From Chrysoperla carnea (Eukaryota > Arthropoda > Insecta > Neuroptera > Chrysopidae), in assembly GCF_905475395.1 (NCBI RefSeq), contig NC_058339.1:51407172-51471171 (forward strand): DNA of 64,000 bases, written 5' to 3'. Positions 36,460-47,934 of the stretch are shown here, piece after piece (the stretch's first letter is position 1; each line of letters starts with the position of its first letter). The position numbers and the translations under genes are program-made. Below the pieces are notes generated by a model. That model was not told the origin of the DNA, searched no databases, and saw nothing but the letters and a program-made list of their open reading frames with translations.

Positions 36460-38882
36460 GAAGTAGTGTATATTTACACAATGTTGGAAGTGTATATTAT
36501 ATTACACAATTGCTTTGAATATATCTTAAAAAAAGCAATTAGTAGTGAAAATTTTTAAAATGGTCCATTAGCTTATGAACAATATAGCTGATTGTGGGTG
36601 TTTTTCAAATACTATAAAATAAGATGTTTAATCCATAAAAACTTTTCACAAATCAGCACGGATTAGCATTTTGTAGAAAACGAAATTATTCCACTATTTT
36701 GTTTTGTTACATTTTTTTTAATCGGTTTTTTATCGTTGTTCTTCTAAAAAAAAGTATCATTTATTAATATTAATTTAATAATAATTTATAATTTATCGGC
36801 ACACCAAGCGTAATTATTTTATTTTTACACTCACAACTGCTTTTTTCGGCTAAACTGGGCAATAACAAACAGCACATTTTAAATCTTTTTACTATAATAA
36901 TTTGTTATTTAGTTTGAACGAAAGACTTTATTGATTAAAAAACAGTTATGAATTATAAATTTGTGTTATTAGTTGAATCTATTAATTCTTTTTTTGAAAT
37001 ATTTATATAATAAATGTATTCAAGGGACTGATTTATTTAGTTTTTTTCTAAATTATATTTAAACTGTATGCGACGCTTATTTGTAATTATATGAAAGAAA
37101 AATGAGAGATTTTTCTAAAAATTTGTACATCATAAAATTTAATCCTGGCTTAGTCATTGTATAAATAAGTACAATATTATTATTAGACTCGGAATAGGAT
37201 GCCATTTTACAGATACCGAAATAATCGAAAATAGTGGCTAAGGTGATTAATTTTGATGTATATTTTAAACAAACAGAACCATTCTGGTTTTGGCTTATGG
37301 TGTCAATTCAAAGCCAATGTTCAGCTGTGTTTTTCGCGAGTAATTTTGGTGCCAGCATTTCAATTTCCATATTTTAGTGAAACACATTTTTTACCCTGTC
37401 AAATAAATACAAGAGTTTTGTCGAGCGTCAAAGTGTCGCAAGTTGACAGTTAAATAGTTTATAATTTTGGTTTTATAGTTAAAATTGTTTTTTTCAGTAA
37501 TTTTGGGTTTTAGGAGGATCATTTATTTAACGAAACTGGATTTAAAACAAAACTATAACTTAATAATAATAAAAAATGGGAATAATATTTCACAGAATTT
37601 ACAAAAAATGTATGCCTCTTAGATTATTCAATCAACGTGTATCCTATGTAGGTGGTATACTGCATTTAAGAAAGCAGGGTCCGATCTTGGGTGATAAGCT
37701 GGGAAAATGCCCCGAGCGGCAAAAATGGGAGGCGGAAAAAATGAATCCCCGGGCCGTTGCAAGGAGACCTCGATTTTCTTTCTTGAAGAGAAAAATCTTA
37801 AAAAATTTACTATGCTTAGCAGTCCGACAAAAAAATTTTATTTAAAGTGTTTCTTTAAAAAAAATTTAAAAAAGACATTTTAAGACTTAAGCAAGCCAAA
37901 CCGAAATAAAGAAAAAGAAGTATCTAATTAAGAAAGAGCCAAGCTTTTGATTGTTATCATTTTTGAACTGGCAATACAAAGAAATTATCCTGAATTTCAA
38001 TACATTCAGTGTTTTCTGAAAAATTCTTTGACATACATATTATATATTTACAAACATACTCCCAGAACTTTTGTATCTATACTTTTTCAGAAGCCCCAGT
38101 AGACTTGTCTAACATTTGTGAATATTATATACAATTTCTTTAGGATAACAAGCTCGTTATTTATACGGTGCTAGTGTAAAGGGTGAAGAATATTACTTTT
38201 TCCCCTGAGCGGCTAAATATCTAGATCGGGTCCTGAAAGAAAGATAAAAGAAACAAGTATAGATGTTGATATAATAAACGAAATTTAAAAATATAATTAA
38301 ATAATATTTAATAATTGTATTGTAATTGTGAAATTATAATATTTATAAAAAATGATTATAGACTTATAAAATACATTACGAAAAAAATGTATTTATTTAT
38401 GCTCAATGTTATTATCGTTTAATGTCCAAGTGGGGTCTAAGGTCACACTTCCTTAGTCTCACTCTCCATTATAAATATGTATACTATAAAATTAATATAA
38501 ATAAATTATAATTTATTGATTCAATTATGTTTTTTTATTTTATGACATCAAATAGAAGTGATCAAATATTCAAAATTAGTGCCGACATCGTAATTTAAAA
38601 CGAAAAGACCTATTGCGATCAAAGCCATTGGAGACCGTCGATGGAATAGTTTTCCTGAATGCAACCAATGTTTAAAAAAACTACGCTGAACGTAGCCCCC
38701 TGCATTGATATTTGTAAATAAATAAACGTCATAATGAAGCCCGGATAGTTAACCGACTATATTAAGTTGATACAATTGCACAAACATAAATATTCGAATA
38801 TTTTCGTAATTTCTAGTACATCGAAAGTACTGTTTATATCACGTTTATTTCTAGAATGTAACTGTTTGCTATAAAAATTAAA
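36460..38882. other. USP22-HEXD intergenic region
   Basis: Besides the hAT-like element at 37675-38235 it is AT-rich with no clear promoter motif. A 66-codon frame at 37253-37453 is unrecognised and probably chance. The HEXD promoter must lie in the last part. Confidence 0.4.
37675..38235. mobile_element. Non-autonomous hAT-like element with 8-bp target duplication
   Basis: The ends CAGGGTCCGATCT (37675-37687) and the reverse complement of AGATCGGGTCCTG (38223-38235) agree at 11 of 13. The flanking 8-mers TAAGAAAG and AAAGAAAG agree at 7 of 8, as expected for hAT insertion. The subterminal CCCCGAGCGGC / GAGCGG-type blocks are also inverted. An open frame overlapping the left half (37576-37845) is not related to a known protein and is not called. 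Confidence 0.6.
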
Positions 38883-41800
38883 ATGGATGTTTTGACGTTA
38901 GGATCCCAAAGGTAAGTTTTAAGAAAAATGAAAAAATATTTGTTATTAAAATTAATGATTGTTTCAGACTTATCCATTTGGATATGAAGGGGGCACCTCC
39001 TAGATTATCATATTTAGACAAGGTAAATTAACATACCTCTAAGTAATGAGTAACTATACTTTATAGTTTCATTTTTATTTTTAGTTATTCCCATTACTTA
39101 GAGATTGGGGTGCGACTGGTCTTCTGATTGAATGGGAGGATACTTTTCCATATACAGACGATTTAAGTTTACTGGGAAGCCGTTCTGAACATAATGAAAG
39201 TATTGGCGGATTTTATACTATTGAGGAAGTTAATCAAATACAAGATTTAGCTACGATTAACTCTCTTAGTGTTGTTAGTATTTTTTTTTTTATTGGATGA
39301 CAGTAAATTAGACGATTTAATCCACAGTACAAGTTAATTCTAAATTAATTTGAAAAAAGTTAGTTAAAATTAAATTTTGATAATTTTTAATGACAGTAGA
39401 AACTTTCCCCCCTGAGTGATACAACCCCCTCGTCTAAAGTAGGACTTTATACTACATCCCTACTATAATTACTAGATCCGTGATTGTTGTAAACCATCTG
39501 GCAAAATATAAATTTATGAACAACAATGGGCTTAATTTGAAAACAATATCATATCAAATTTGCGATAATAATTTCGACAATTTCATGAAAATTGATAGCC
39601 AAATTTTTAAATAAGTCGAATCAAAAAATTGTCGAAAATATTAATATCAGTCAGATCTTTAAATATATTCGACTGTTGTCTTTTTTGTGCTCAATTTTTG
39701 TAAACCGTTCGATGGAAAAATCGTTTAAATCCGATACTTTATAAATAAAGAAAAAATTGAGTAAGTAAATAATTTTAAATAATATATTTTGATTACAGAT
39801 TCCTTTAATACAAACATTTGGACACTTAGAATTTCTATTGAAACATAGTAAATGGCGAAGTTTACGTGAAGTTGAAAATTATCCAAGTAGTATGTGTCCT
39901 TCACATTCAGATTCCTTGCCAACAATACGTAAAATAATTACTCAAATCATAAAAAATCATCCCAATATACAATACATTCATATTGGGGCTGATGAAGTAT
40001 GGCATATGGGACTGTGTCCTTCATGTGAACGTCGTGTTCAAACATGTAAAAATGGCAAAGCTGATTTATTTTTAGAGCATATTATGAATGTTGCACAATT
40101 TATTAAAGACCATTATCCCAATTTAAAAATAATTATATGGGATGATATGTTACGCAATATTGATACAGCTGTTTTACAAGGTTTATACCGGTTTTATTTA
40201 AATATTAAATTTAAGTAAGTGTTTGAAATTATGTGTTTAATTTTAGAATATAATTTGGGCACGTTAGTGGAACCTATGGTATGGCATTATAATCCTATGG
40301 AAACTTTTTCGTTAGGGCCGTCTTTATGGGATAAATATAGTAATGTATTCCCCAATATTTGGATAGGTACAGCTTTTAAAGGAGCTACAGGATGTACTCA
40401 GGTATGTTTTTGGAAAACTTTGCGAATGATGAAAGTTTATTATTTTGTTCAACTCATTATGGACTTCTCGATTTATGCTTTTAGTTCTTAAGAATTCTCG
40501 AACCCTTAAAAACTTATAATTTATTTTGGTATCCTTTGAAGTTGTAAAAATTTCATCAAAATCGGTTCAGTAGTTTAGAGTCTAAATGTGATACTGTCAA
40601 ATGCAAACAAACAACATTTAATTTTGTAATTTTCGTGAACGAACAAACTAACATTTTACAGATTTATTAATTTACTACCGTTCGCCCAACCGTTTTGCAC
40701 ACATGGAACAAAATCTTGGTTAGAGCGTCATAAATTTTGTATACATCTTCTTTATAGGAATGCACTATATCGACCATGAGCGAGTTTATACTCCGACTCG
40801 TACTTGACGATACCTGCAGATACGTTAAGGTTTAGTGAAGCGCCATGTCGTTAATTGTTAAATCATAAGAATGTAGCACTTAATTTCCCTCTTCCATGAG
40901 GCGAAATAATACAATGGAAGGATTAAAAGTCGTAGGAGAAGTTAACATTTTGGATGAAGTCGAATTTATGAAGCATTATTTGCAAAAAATACAGATATCT
41001 ATGTTTAAATTATAGATTGTACCTGTTCATCGCCATCACATTAGTAACCATGAAACATGGCTGGCTGAATTGAATTCTAATGTGAATAAAATTCAAAATT
41101 TTCGAGGATGTGCTTTTACAGGATGGTCAAGGTAAAACCATAGACCATATTCTCAAAATTCTATAATAATACAATTTTTTATAAAATTTCTAGGTATGAT
41201 CATTATGCGTTATTATGTGAACTGTTACCTTGTGCGCTTCCAAGTTTAGCACTCTGTTTAAAAGTTTGGCTAAATGGTGGTTACAATACTAATTTATTGA
41301 AGTAAGTAAATGGATTCGTCTACCTTTGGCTTATAAATTAATCAAATTGTTTATTTTGTTTCAGATCTGTTAGTAAAATGTTAGGTTACATAAATGTTCC
41401 TTTAAGTTTAGAACCGCCTATACGTCCTACACCAATCCCAACGGAATTATTATTTCCCGGTTGGCAAATACTTGTCGGTATGGAATGGTTTTTAAATACG
41501 AAATACCGATATAAAAGTATCGTGGAGAGTGATCAGTAAGTTTTTAGTATAGTTTATTTATGAATTTCTAGTAAATTCTGTGCATCCTTGACATTATTTC
41601 GACGACTTATTGATGAAAATGTTTGATTATAGATTGGATGCTTGGTTTAATTCTAGTCAAATACGCAAAAATTACACAAATCCAATGCAAATTGAAAGGT
41701 TTATTGGAATCTTTACCGAGTAAGTAATTGACTTAATATCTTCTCCGAATTTGCTCATTGGTCATTGGTATTTGCGCACGATCTTGTAAAAACTATTGAA

Positions 41801-42147
41801 AGCACATATCAAGATTCAGTTTTTTTTATTACCTTTTAATAATAATTAAGTAATCATTTTAAACCATTATTAATGACAATACGAATGAAGGAGGTAACTC
41901 AATTCATATTAATAATTTAATTTTTATATTTTTCAGCTTACTTTTTGAAGTCTCATCAGTAGAAAAATATTTACGAGTCCAATTAGATTTAGTGTTTAAT
42001 ACTAACGTAGGGGATGAATTTATCGATTCACGTATAACACCCATTAAAGAACATATTAAACAACTGAAATCAGATTGTGAATTACAAGTATCACGTGGTG
42101 TACAACCATATCCATCAGTAAATCGAGTCACATCATATCCCAGTTAG
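38883..42147 (+). CDS. HEXD: Hexosaminidase D, GH20 family (complete, 10 coding exons)
   Basis: Exons 38883-38911, 38968-39022, 39085-39273, 39799-40180, 40247-40401, 41016-41131, 41194-41301, 41365-41535, 41633-41719 and 41937-42147 join at GT-AG sites into 500 aa. Family-typical blocks are RLIHLDMKGAPPRLSYL near the N-terminus, GLLIEWEDTFPY, IPLIQTFGHLEFLLKH, YIHIGADEVWHMG with the catalytic Asp156-Glu157 pair of GH20, VEPMVWHYNP and IGTAFKGATG. HEXD removes terminal beta-linked N-acetylhexosamine, preferring GalNAc substrates, and acts in cytosol/nucleus; the absence of a signal peptide here agrees. Exon 1 is only 29 nt. Intron 5 holds a Helitron-like fragment. AATAAA at 42435-42440 is a candidate poly(A) signal about 290 nt past the stop. 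It lies head-to-tail behind USP22 and tail-to-tail with the coiled-coil gene. Confidence 0.93.
40545..40640 (-). mobile_element. Helitron-like fragment in HEXD intron 5
   Basis: TTTCATCAAAATCGGTTCAGTAGTTTAG is the reverse complement of the CTACTGAACCGATTT block of the Helitron-like copies. Only the 5' portion remains. Confidence 0.4.
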
Positions 42148-43251
42148 ATAGAGTTTCATAAAATTCTATGAAGGCTAAAGTTAAAGTTTCTATCTTGTCA
42201 GCATAAACATTTATAACATTTATACCTGACCTATTTTTGATTTTTAATTTTCTATTATATCTTTGTATTGTGTTAGATTGAACAAGATTTTTACAACAAT
42301 TTGGTTTTATATTCCAAATGACATCTTTTTACACTTTTTGAATCTATTTTGCCGATAATTGCCACACTCTTGTACTTCTTGTACATGCTTTAATTTTTGC
42401 ATGCAATCATTTCATGATTGGGTTACTTGACTCCAATAAATTTTGGGCTTGAAAGAATTTGAGTTCGTTTCGATCCCTTCACATGAAATTTTTATTGATA
42501 TTAAAAAGAGTTTTAGAATTATTAGTTGTTTTTTACACCATTATCTCTTACTTTTTTAATTTAATTTTATTATTTATTTTTTCTTTCGAATTAAATAATT
42601 TTTTTTTTATGGCGTGATCAAAAATACATTATTTTTATTTTTATATTGCAATTGAAATGTATTTTTTTAATGGCTGATATTTGAAGCCGATTTTTAATAA
42701 CTACCAAAAAGTAATGAAATCATTATCGAACGTGAATCAGGGTACTAAAGCGATCATGAATATAAATTTCGTGTGCCAGATTGTGCAAAGTTTAAATTTT
42801 AAAACTTTAATTTTAGCCAGAATCCAAGAAATCCTTTGTTAATTGTTTATTTTTCTTAATAGTTTGTAAAAATCATGTACCTGCATTTTATAAATGTTGC
42901 AAGTTAATTTTAATTATAAATTAATTTTAAACAAATTGGTTTTATTTTATTAAATTTACCCAGAATAATAATTATAATTAAATCAATTTCAGTTTTTGCT
43001 AATAATGCGTTTACCGATTTATTCTACAAAACGGCAGATTAAGTGTTTGGATTCCTAATATTGATTAGTGATGATATTTGTCTGGACGTTTCATAAAGAA
43101 TGTATTTCACAGTCTTAATTAAAAAAAATAAAAGGAACTATTTTGAACATAAACCTTTTGTGTATTATAAAATAGTACAATAAAATATATAATTAAAAAA
43201 AAAAACTATAGTTTAGTTTTAAAAATAAAGAGTATAATGATTCAAAACATT
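42148..43251. other. Convergent 3' region between HEXD and the coiled-coil gene
   Basis: Both genes end here. AATAAA at 42435-42440 (plus) and its minus-strand form at 43018-43023 are the candidate poly(A) signals. No frame or repeat is seen between them. Confidence 0.45.
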
Positions 43252-46200
43252 TCAAGTATCCGATTTTTTATGTTTAAAAGGTCTTAACTGTTCCGTAAGC
43301 TCAGCGATTGTCTTCAAATCCTTTTTATGTTGTTCAATAAAAACACTTCGTTGTTCCATTAACAATTTTTGATAACGCTTTTCTATATCTCGTAAAAACG
43401 TGTTTTGATCGTCGGGTACGTCTTTTTGGTAAGTTAATTCAGCTCTTTGAGCGGCTAATTGAATCTTAAAATAAAGAAATTTTAATTATTGTAAAAAATC
43501 TCAAATAACAAAATTAATAAACTCAAATAGAGCCAGCCAATCTTACGAGTATTCAATATCCAAAAAGAAATACAAATAAAAAATTCGGTATTTAACAACG
43601 CCTGGAAAATCTATTTTCCATGCTTAAGGCCGACTCTATAAATATCTTATATATTAATAATACTATAAATACTTGCAAACTTCTTTCTCGTAATTCATGC
43701 TGTCGAATTAATGCAGATAAGTGATTTGCATATGTCTTTTCAGATATAATATGTTCCTGTTCTCTTTTCGCTAAACATTCACGTAGCATTTCCATTTTAC
43801 GTTTTAACAAATTTACTTTTTGCGGCTCATTCTGTTTTGAAATAGATTGCAATTTTTTAACTTCATTTCGAAGCCTGAAAAATTTTAAAATTTAGTATGT
43901 ATAATATTAAATATACGTTAGTATTCATTTTTAGTTAAACTTTGAAACAATCGGGTGTAAGTTCTTAATATCAACTAAGTATGGATGATGACAATATCTT
44001 ATACATATTGCATACACTTTTTCACATTATGTATATTTATTATACGAGTATCAGAAAAAGGGGGGGGGGGCAAATTACAAACCACGCGTGGTGAAAAATC
44101 ATCATATTGAGTCCTTCTGCCACCGTGATATTTTGTAACATCTAATAAATACCCCTTCTAATTATTACAGAATTGTTACTATAAATATTATCAAAGATAA
44201 TAAACGAGAACTCTAGGATATTTCAATTTGGATTTGGCCCAATTTTCTCAGATCAATTTTTGTATTACATAAATACCTACGTATTTTCACTGCCAAGTTG
44301 TTATCAGTATGAATTAGCTAACTGTAATTACTCTTATTGTGTATGTTACTCGTTGCTAATTTAGTAACAATCTGCATGGACCTTTACCGTCGTTTGGTGA
44401 CAGTCACAACAATAACATACAATTAGTAACGAGCAACATATACAATTTTTACAATTTCTCGTTCTTTCGAGTTAGTGCCATGCTCATGCGGAATGGAAAG
44501 CACAAATTAATAGATCCTAAAAATTAATTGTAAGAATTCTGTTGGCTAAATAGTAAGTCTTTTTAATAATATTGGCTCTAACTCCTCATATATATATATA
44601 CATAGTATTATAGGTTTGCAGACGGTAATAAGTAATTTCTTTTAATTTTTGAAAAATTTTCTAAACCGTTAATTCGAACAATTAAATTCACAAAAATTTG
44701 TATATTCATTACTTTTTAGTGTAAATAGACCACAGTCATTTTAACAAATGGACAAAATTTATTGTACGTCTCATTAAGTGTAGGCAATATTTTTTATATC
44801 TGTGTTTACAGTTGCCTAACTTGAAAAATTAATGTACCTATGAAATTCATCTTCAATAATGGAATTTAAACGTTCAATTTCAATATTTTGAACATTTAAT
44901 CGTTCTTCATAATTTCTTACTAAGTCATGTAGTTTTCTTTCATAGTTATCTATTAATTCATCATTTTTCATTTGAAAAAAATTCTCGATTCTACTCAGTT
45001 CTTGTGATAATTTTTCCTCAAATTCTAACAATTGTTTAAAATGTTCATTTTCCAACTTTGAAATGTCATGATTATAAGTATTTAAAGTTTCTTGAAATTG
45101 CACTTTAATTTTAGACTATAATAAAAAACAATTTTATTTAGCAGAATAATATTCAGGAAATTTATGATATTTGAGATGCTAAAAAATACCAATGAGAAAA
45201 ATTGAACAGAATTTTCAATTTTATGTTGAATGCTATGTAACTTAAAACACATTTTACGAAGAGTTATCATATGATTCAGTAAGAGGAGAGAAGAAATTCT
45301 ACGCAGATGAAACAAACTTTTAGACGATTGTTGGAAAATTCCATAGAAATGAATTGTATTTTTTAGCGCCCCAAATATATATCTAGGCAATTTTGCTTAC
45401 TGAATTTTCTTGCGCTAAGTATATACTGCTTAATTTTCCATCAATTTCTTGTATACTTTTTTCGACGTTTATCAATTTTACACAAATATTCGATATTCGC
45501 ATTTGAAAATAATCGATTAATTTTGTCCAATTTACGGCTATTGTATGCGAAGGATTTATAATTTCATTTATGAGAAAATTTTCTACATCTTTATGTAAAT
45601 TTGTATCACCTGCACCTAATTAATTTTTTTAAACAATAAGAAGTCGAAAATCTACAGTGCGTCAATTTTGAAACCAATTGTCCTCACAATCAGGGCCGGT
45701 CTTAGCTATATATGCACCCTGGATGAGTCATGCATTTGCCGCCCTTTTAGATATATGAACTTGTATTTGAATATAAAAAACTTATTTCGAATTTGAACCA
45801 TATTTTTACCCGACTATCAAGGTATGATAATGTTTTTTCGCGTGTCTTGTATGTATTTATATTTGTTTGTAAATATTATGTTCGTCTTAAAAATCCAAAT
45901 ATCCTTAGATAAGTGTTTGAAAAAAAGACAAAATGGGGAATTTTCGACGTTAAATAGTAATACGTTAAACAAAAAATTTACCAAACCTATCAAGTAGGGC
46001 GTCACTGAGGGGTTCACCCCCCTGTAATGCCGGCATTGTTCACAATGCATATATTTGGCCTTCTGGGTTTTAGTCTTTTATACAAAGTTTGAAAGCACTA
46101 TAAGGACAAAAGTTTCCAAATAAATACTTGAAATATATAAAAATTTACTTAATTGAGCATTTTTTCTTGGGGAATGGATTACTGAAATATCTTTATTTTC

Positions 46201-46370
46201 ATTTTCTCCTGTTGACCTAAATTATCTTAAAACGGTGAATTAAAATTGAATCATATTATCAAATATAAATTTTTTTTGAAATACCTCGGAATAAAATCTT
46301 GATTCTCGATCAGTATTCTTATATTTTGATTTAATAATTCCAATTTTTCATTACAAGTAGAGGAACACAT
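43252..46370 (-). CDS. Unrecognised coiled-coil protein (351 aa, 6 coding exons)
   Basis: Minus-strand exons 46370-46285, 46216-46149, 45609-45401, 45115-44838, 43874-43673 and 43464-43252 join at GT-AG sites, in frame throughout, to a 351-aa protein. The five matching intron phases are the main proof that this is a gene. From about residue 110 to the end it is nearly all charged helix rich in Glu, Lys, Gln, Leu and Asn, with heptad-like stretches (LENEHFKQLLEFEEKL, NVQNIEIERLNSIIEDEF, LKRKMEMLRECLAKRE), so a long coiled coil is expected. A short segment with one Trp (IAVNWTKLIDYFQMR, about 81-95) precedes it. The C-terminus ends in a basic tail (RPFKHKKSDT). I see no signal peptide, enzyme motif or zinc finger. 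The style recalls centrosomal or ciliary coiled-coil proteins, but that is only an impression. The acceptor of exon 3 could also lie 6 nt upstream, which would keep the frame and add two residues. Confidence 0.8.
44060..44070 (+). repeat. Run of 11 G
   Basis: A homopolymer G run within very AT-rich intron DNA. It may be real or of wrong length in the assembly. Confidence 0.8.
44341..44443. repeat. Inverted repeat in intron 4 of the coiled-coil gene
   Basis: GTATGTTACTCGTTGCTAATT and AATTAGTAACGAGCAACATATAC pair over about 21 nt with two mismatches, around a 59-nt spacer. Confidence 0.6.
45691..45760. mobile_element. hAT-like terminal fragment in intron of the coiled-coil gene
   Basis: CAGGGCCGGTCTTAGC is a common terminus of insect DNA elements, and a matching right end (GTTAAAGACGGCCCTG) is at 59890-59905. 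No partner end is found nearby, so this is a fragment. Confidence 0.35.
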
Positions 46371-46682
46371 TGGTAGCACACTTATTAGGTATAAAGTATA
46401 AACTTATAAATATATTTTTTGTAAATATTAAAATTCATAATTCAAAACATAGTTTTGACATATTTACATTGTAGGTAACTAGCAGTTACAGTATTTTCTA
46501 TTTGTCTTCAAAAAACTCATATTTTTTTGTAAAACTACGAAAGATAAATATAAGACAATTTCCAACTTTGTACCCTTACATAATTAATAGTATAGAGACA
46601 ATGAAAATTCGATAATAAAATGTCCGCGGATAATTTTTAAATGCATTTCATTTCAAATATTTAAGCTAATTTAATTTTTATA

Positions 46683-47149
46683 CAGAGTTGTTCAAGTTAT
46701 AACAGCAGGACTTCAGAATATGGTAAATAACTTATAGACTTCGCTACTTAAATATAGCCGGGAAAGCCTTCTTTTCTGGAAGGCTGTTTAAATTTTTGGG
46801 AGTATTAAGAAATCGGGTGATTAGTAAAAGAATTAGTAATTTTTGAACACAGTAGGTATGGCTTAAAGGACCCTTCTTGTTTTTATATTGAAAGCCTTAT
46901 TAGAAGCTGCCGTTTATTGTGATAAAACTACGATAATCAGGGAGACTTGGGCGTTTCGAAACTGACTTTCGGGATTTATGACTATAACTTTAAATCATGA
47001 AGGATCTTTATAATATTGTGTGACAAATTCGAACATCCTGTATCTAGAAAAGAAAGCTTTCTCGGCTATAAATGTATTGAGAAATTATCAATATTTTAAC
47101 TTTATCTATCATTTGCTGAAGTTTTACTGCTGTAGCTTGAACCACCCTG
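46683..47149. mobile_element. TA-flanked element with ~100-bp inverted ends
   Basis: The left arm (CAGAGTTGTTCAAG, CAGGACTTCAGA, TATAGCCGGGAAAGC) and the reversed right arm (CAGGGTGGTTCAAG, AAAACTTCAGC, TATAGCCGAGAAAGC) align over roughly 100 bp. TA stands at each outer edge, as in Tc1/mariner-type insertions. It lies just upstream of the coiled-coil gene start and has no coding capacity. Confidence 0.6.
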
Positions 47150-47243
47150 TAAATGGCAACCCAAAAAAAGTGTGAAAATCAAGATAAATTAATTTTTTAG
47201 ATTATCAATTTTTCTTAACAATATTTCTTCTTAATCATATACT

Positions 47244-47522
47244 AGTGCAGGTGCTGGATGAAGTTGAGTTTGCCAAATATGAGGACCGCATTTTGTCAAT
47301 TGATTCTTGTTCAGAAAAGCTTATATATTAATGTTGCTATAAACGCCCCTATACCCTAAACCCTATTGGTCCAACTTTTGCACACCCCCGCCCCCTTCAT
47401 AGAAACAGTTAAAAGTCATTTTTTTTGAACCAAGTAAAAACTACCCTAAGTTTTTTGGGACATTAAATGTAAAAAGGGCCCCTTGTGATTTTGCACACTT
47501 AACTTCACCCAGCACCCGCTCT
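47244..47522. mobile_element. Small MITE with ~34-bp inverted ends
   Basis: Left GCAGGTGCTGGATGAAGTTG and reversed right GCGGGTGCTGGGTGAAGTTA match at about 17 of 20, and the likeness runs on for some 14 more bases. The interior is C-rich compared with its surroundings (CACACCCCCGCCCCC). The target duplication is not clear. Confidence 0.55.
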
Positions 47523-47593
47523 GTACAGTTTTTGCATATGCTGCATATCATTATTTAAAAATTAAATGTGACATCTGTTGCATGTCAATAAAA

Positions 47594-47932
47594 ACAAGTG
47601 AAAACAAACAATTGACTGAGTTAATTGAAATACCATGTATAGACAGTATTGCTTACTTTGGACCTAATGACCCTAGGGATCCAAGACCCAATTGACCTAT
47701 GTGGCTCATTTACGAACTTGACTTCACTTTTTACGTATTAAGCACGCTATAAAAATTTCGCTTGATATCTCTTTTCGTTTTTGAGTAATCGTGATGACAA
47801 ACGACAGACAGATAGACAGACAACCGGAAATGGACTAATTAGGTGATTTTATGAACACCAATACCAAAATTTTTTCATAGCATCTTGGGACTAAACTTGC
47901 TATACCTTGGTATATTCCATATACATGGTATA
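47594..47932 (+). repeat. Family A dispersed repeat, copy A4 (internally deleted)
   Basis: Both ends and the core (GGCTCATTTACGAACTTGACTT) are present, but about 190 bp between the first end and the core is missing relative to copy A7. Confidence 0.75.
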
Positions 47933-47934
47933 AA

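Noticed and set aside
37576-37845. 89-codon frame starting MGIIFHRIYKK
   Set aside because: It crosses the left end of the hAT-like element, so it is part flank and part element, with no domain.
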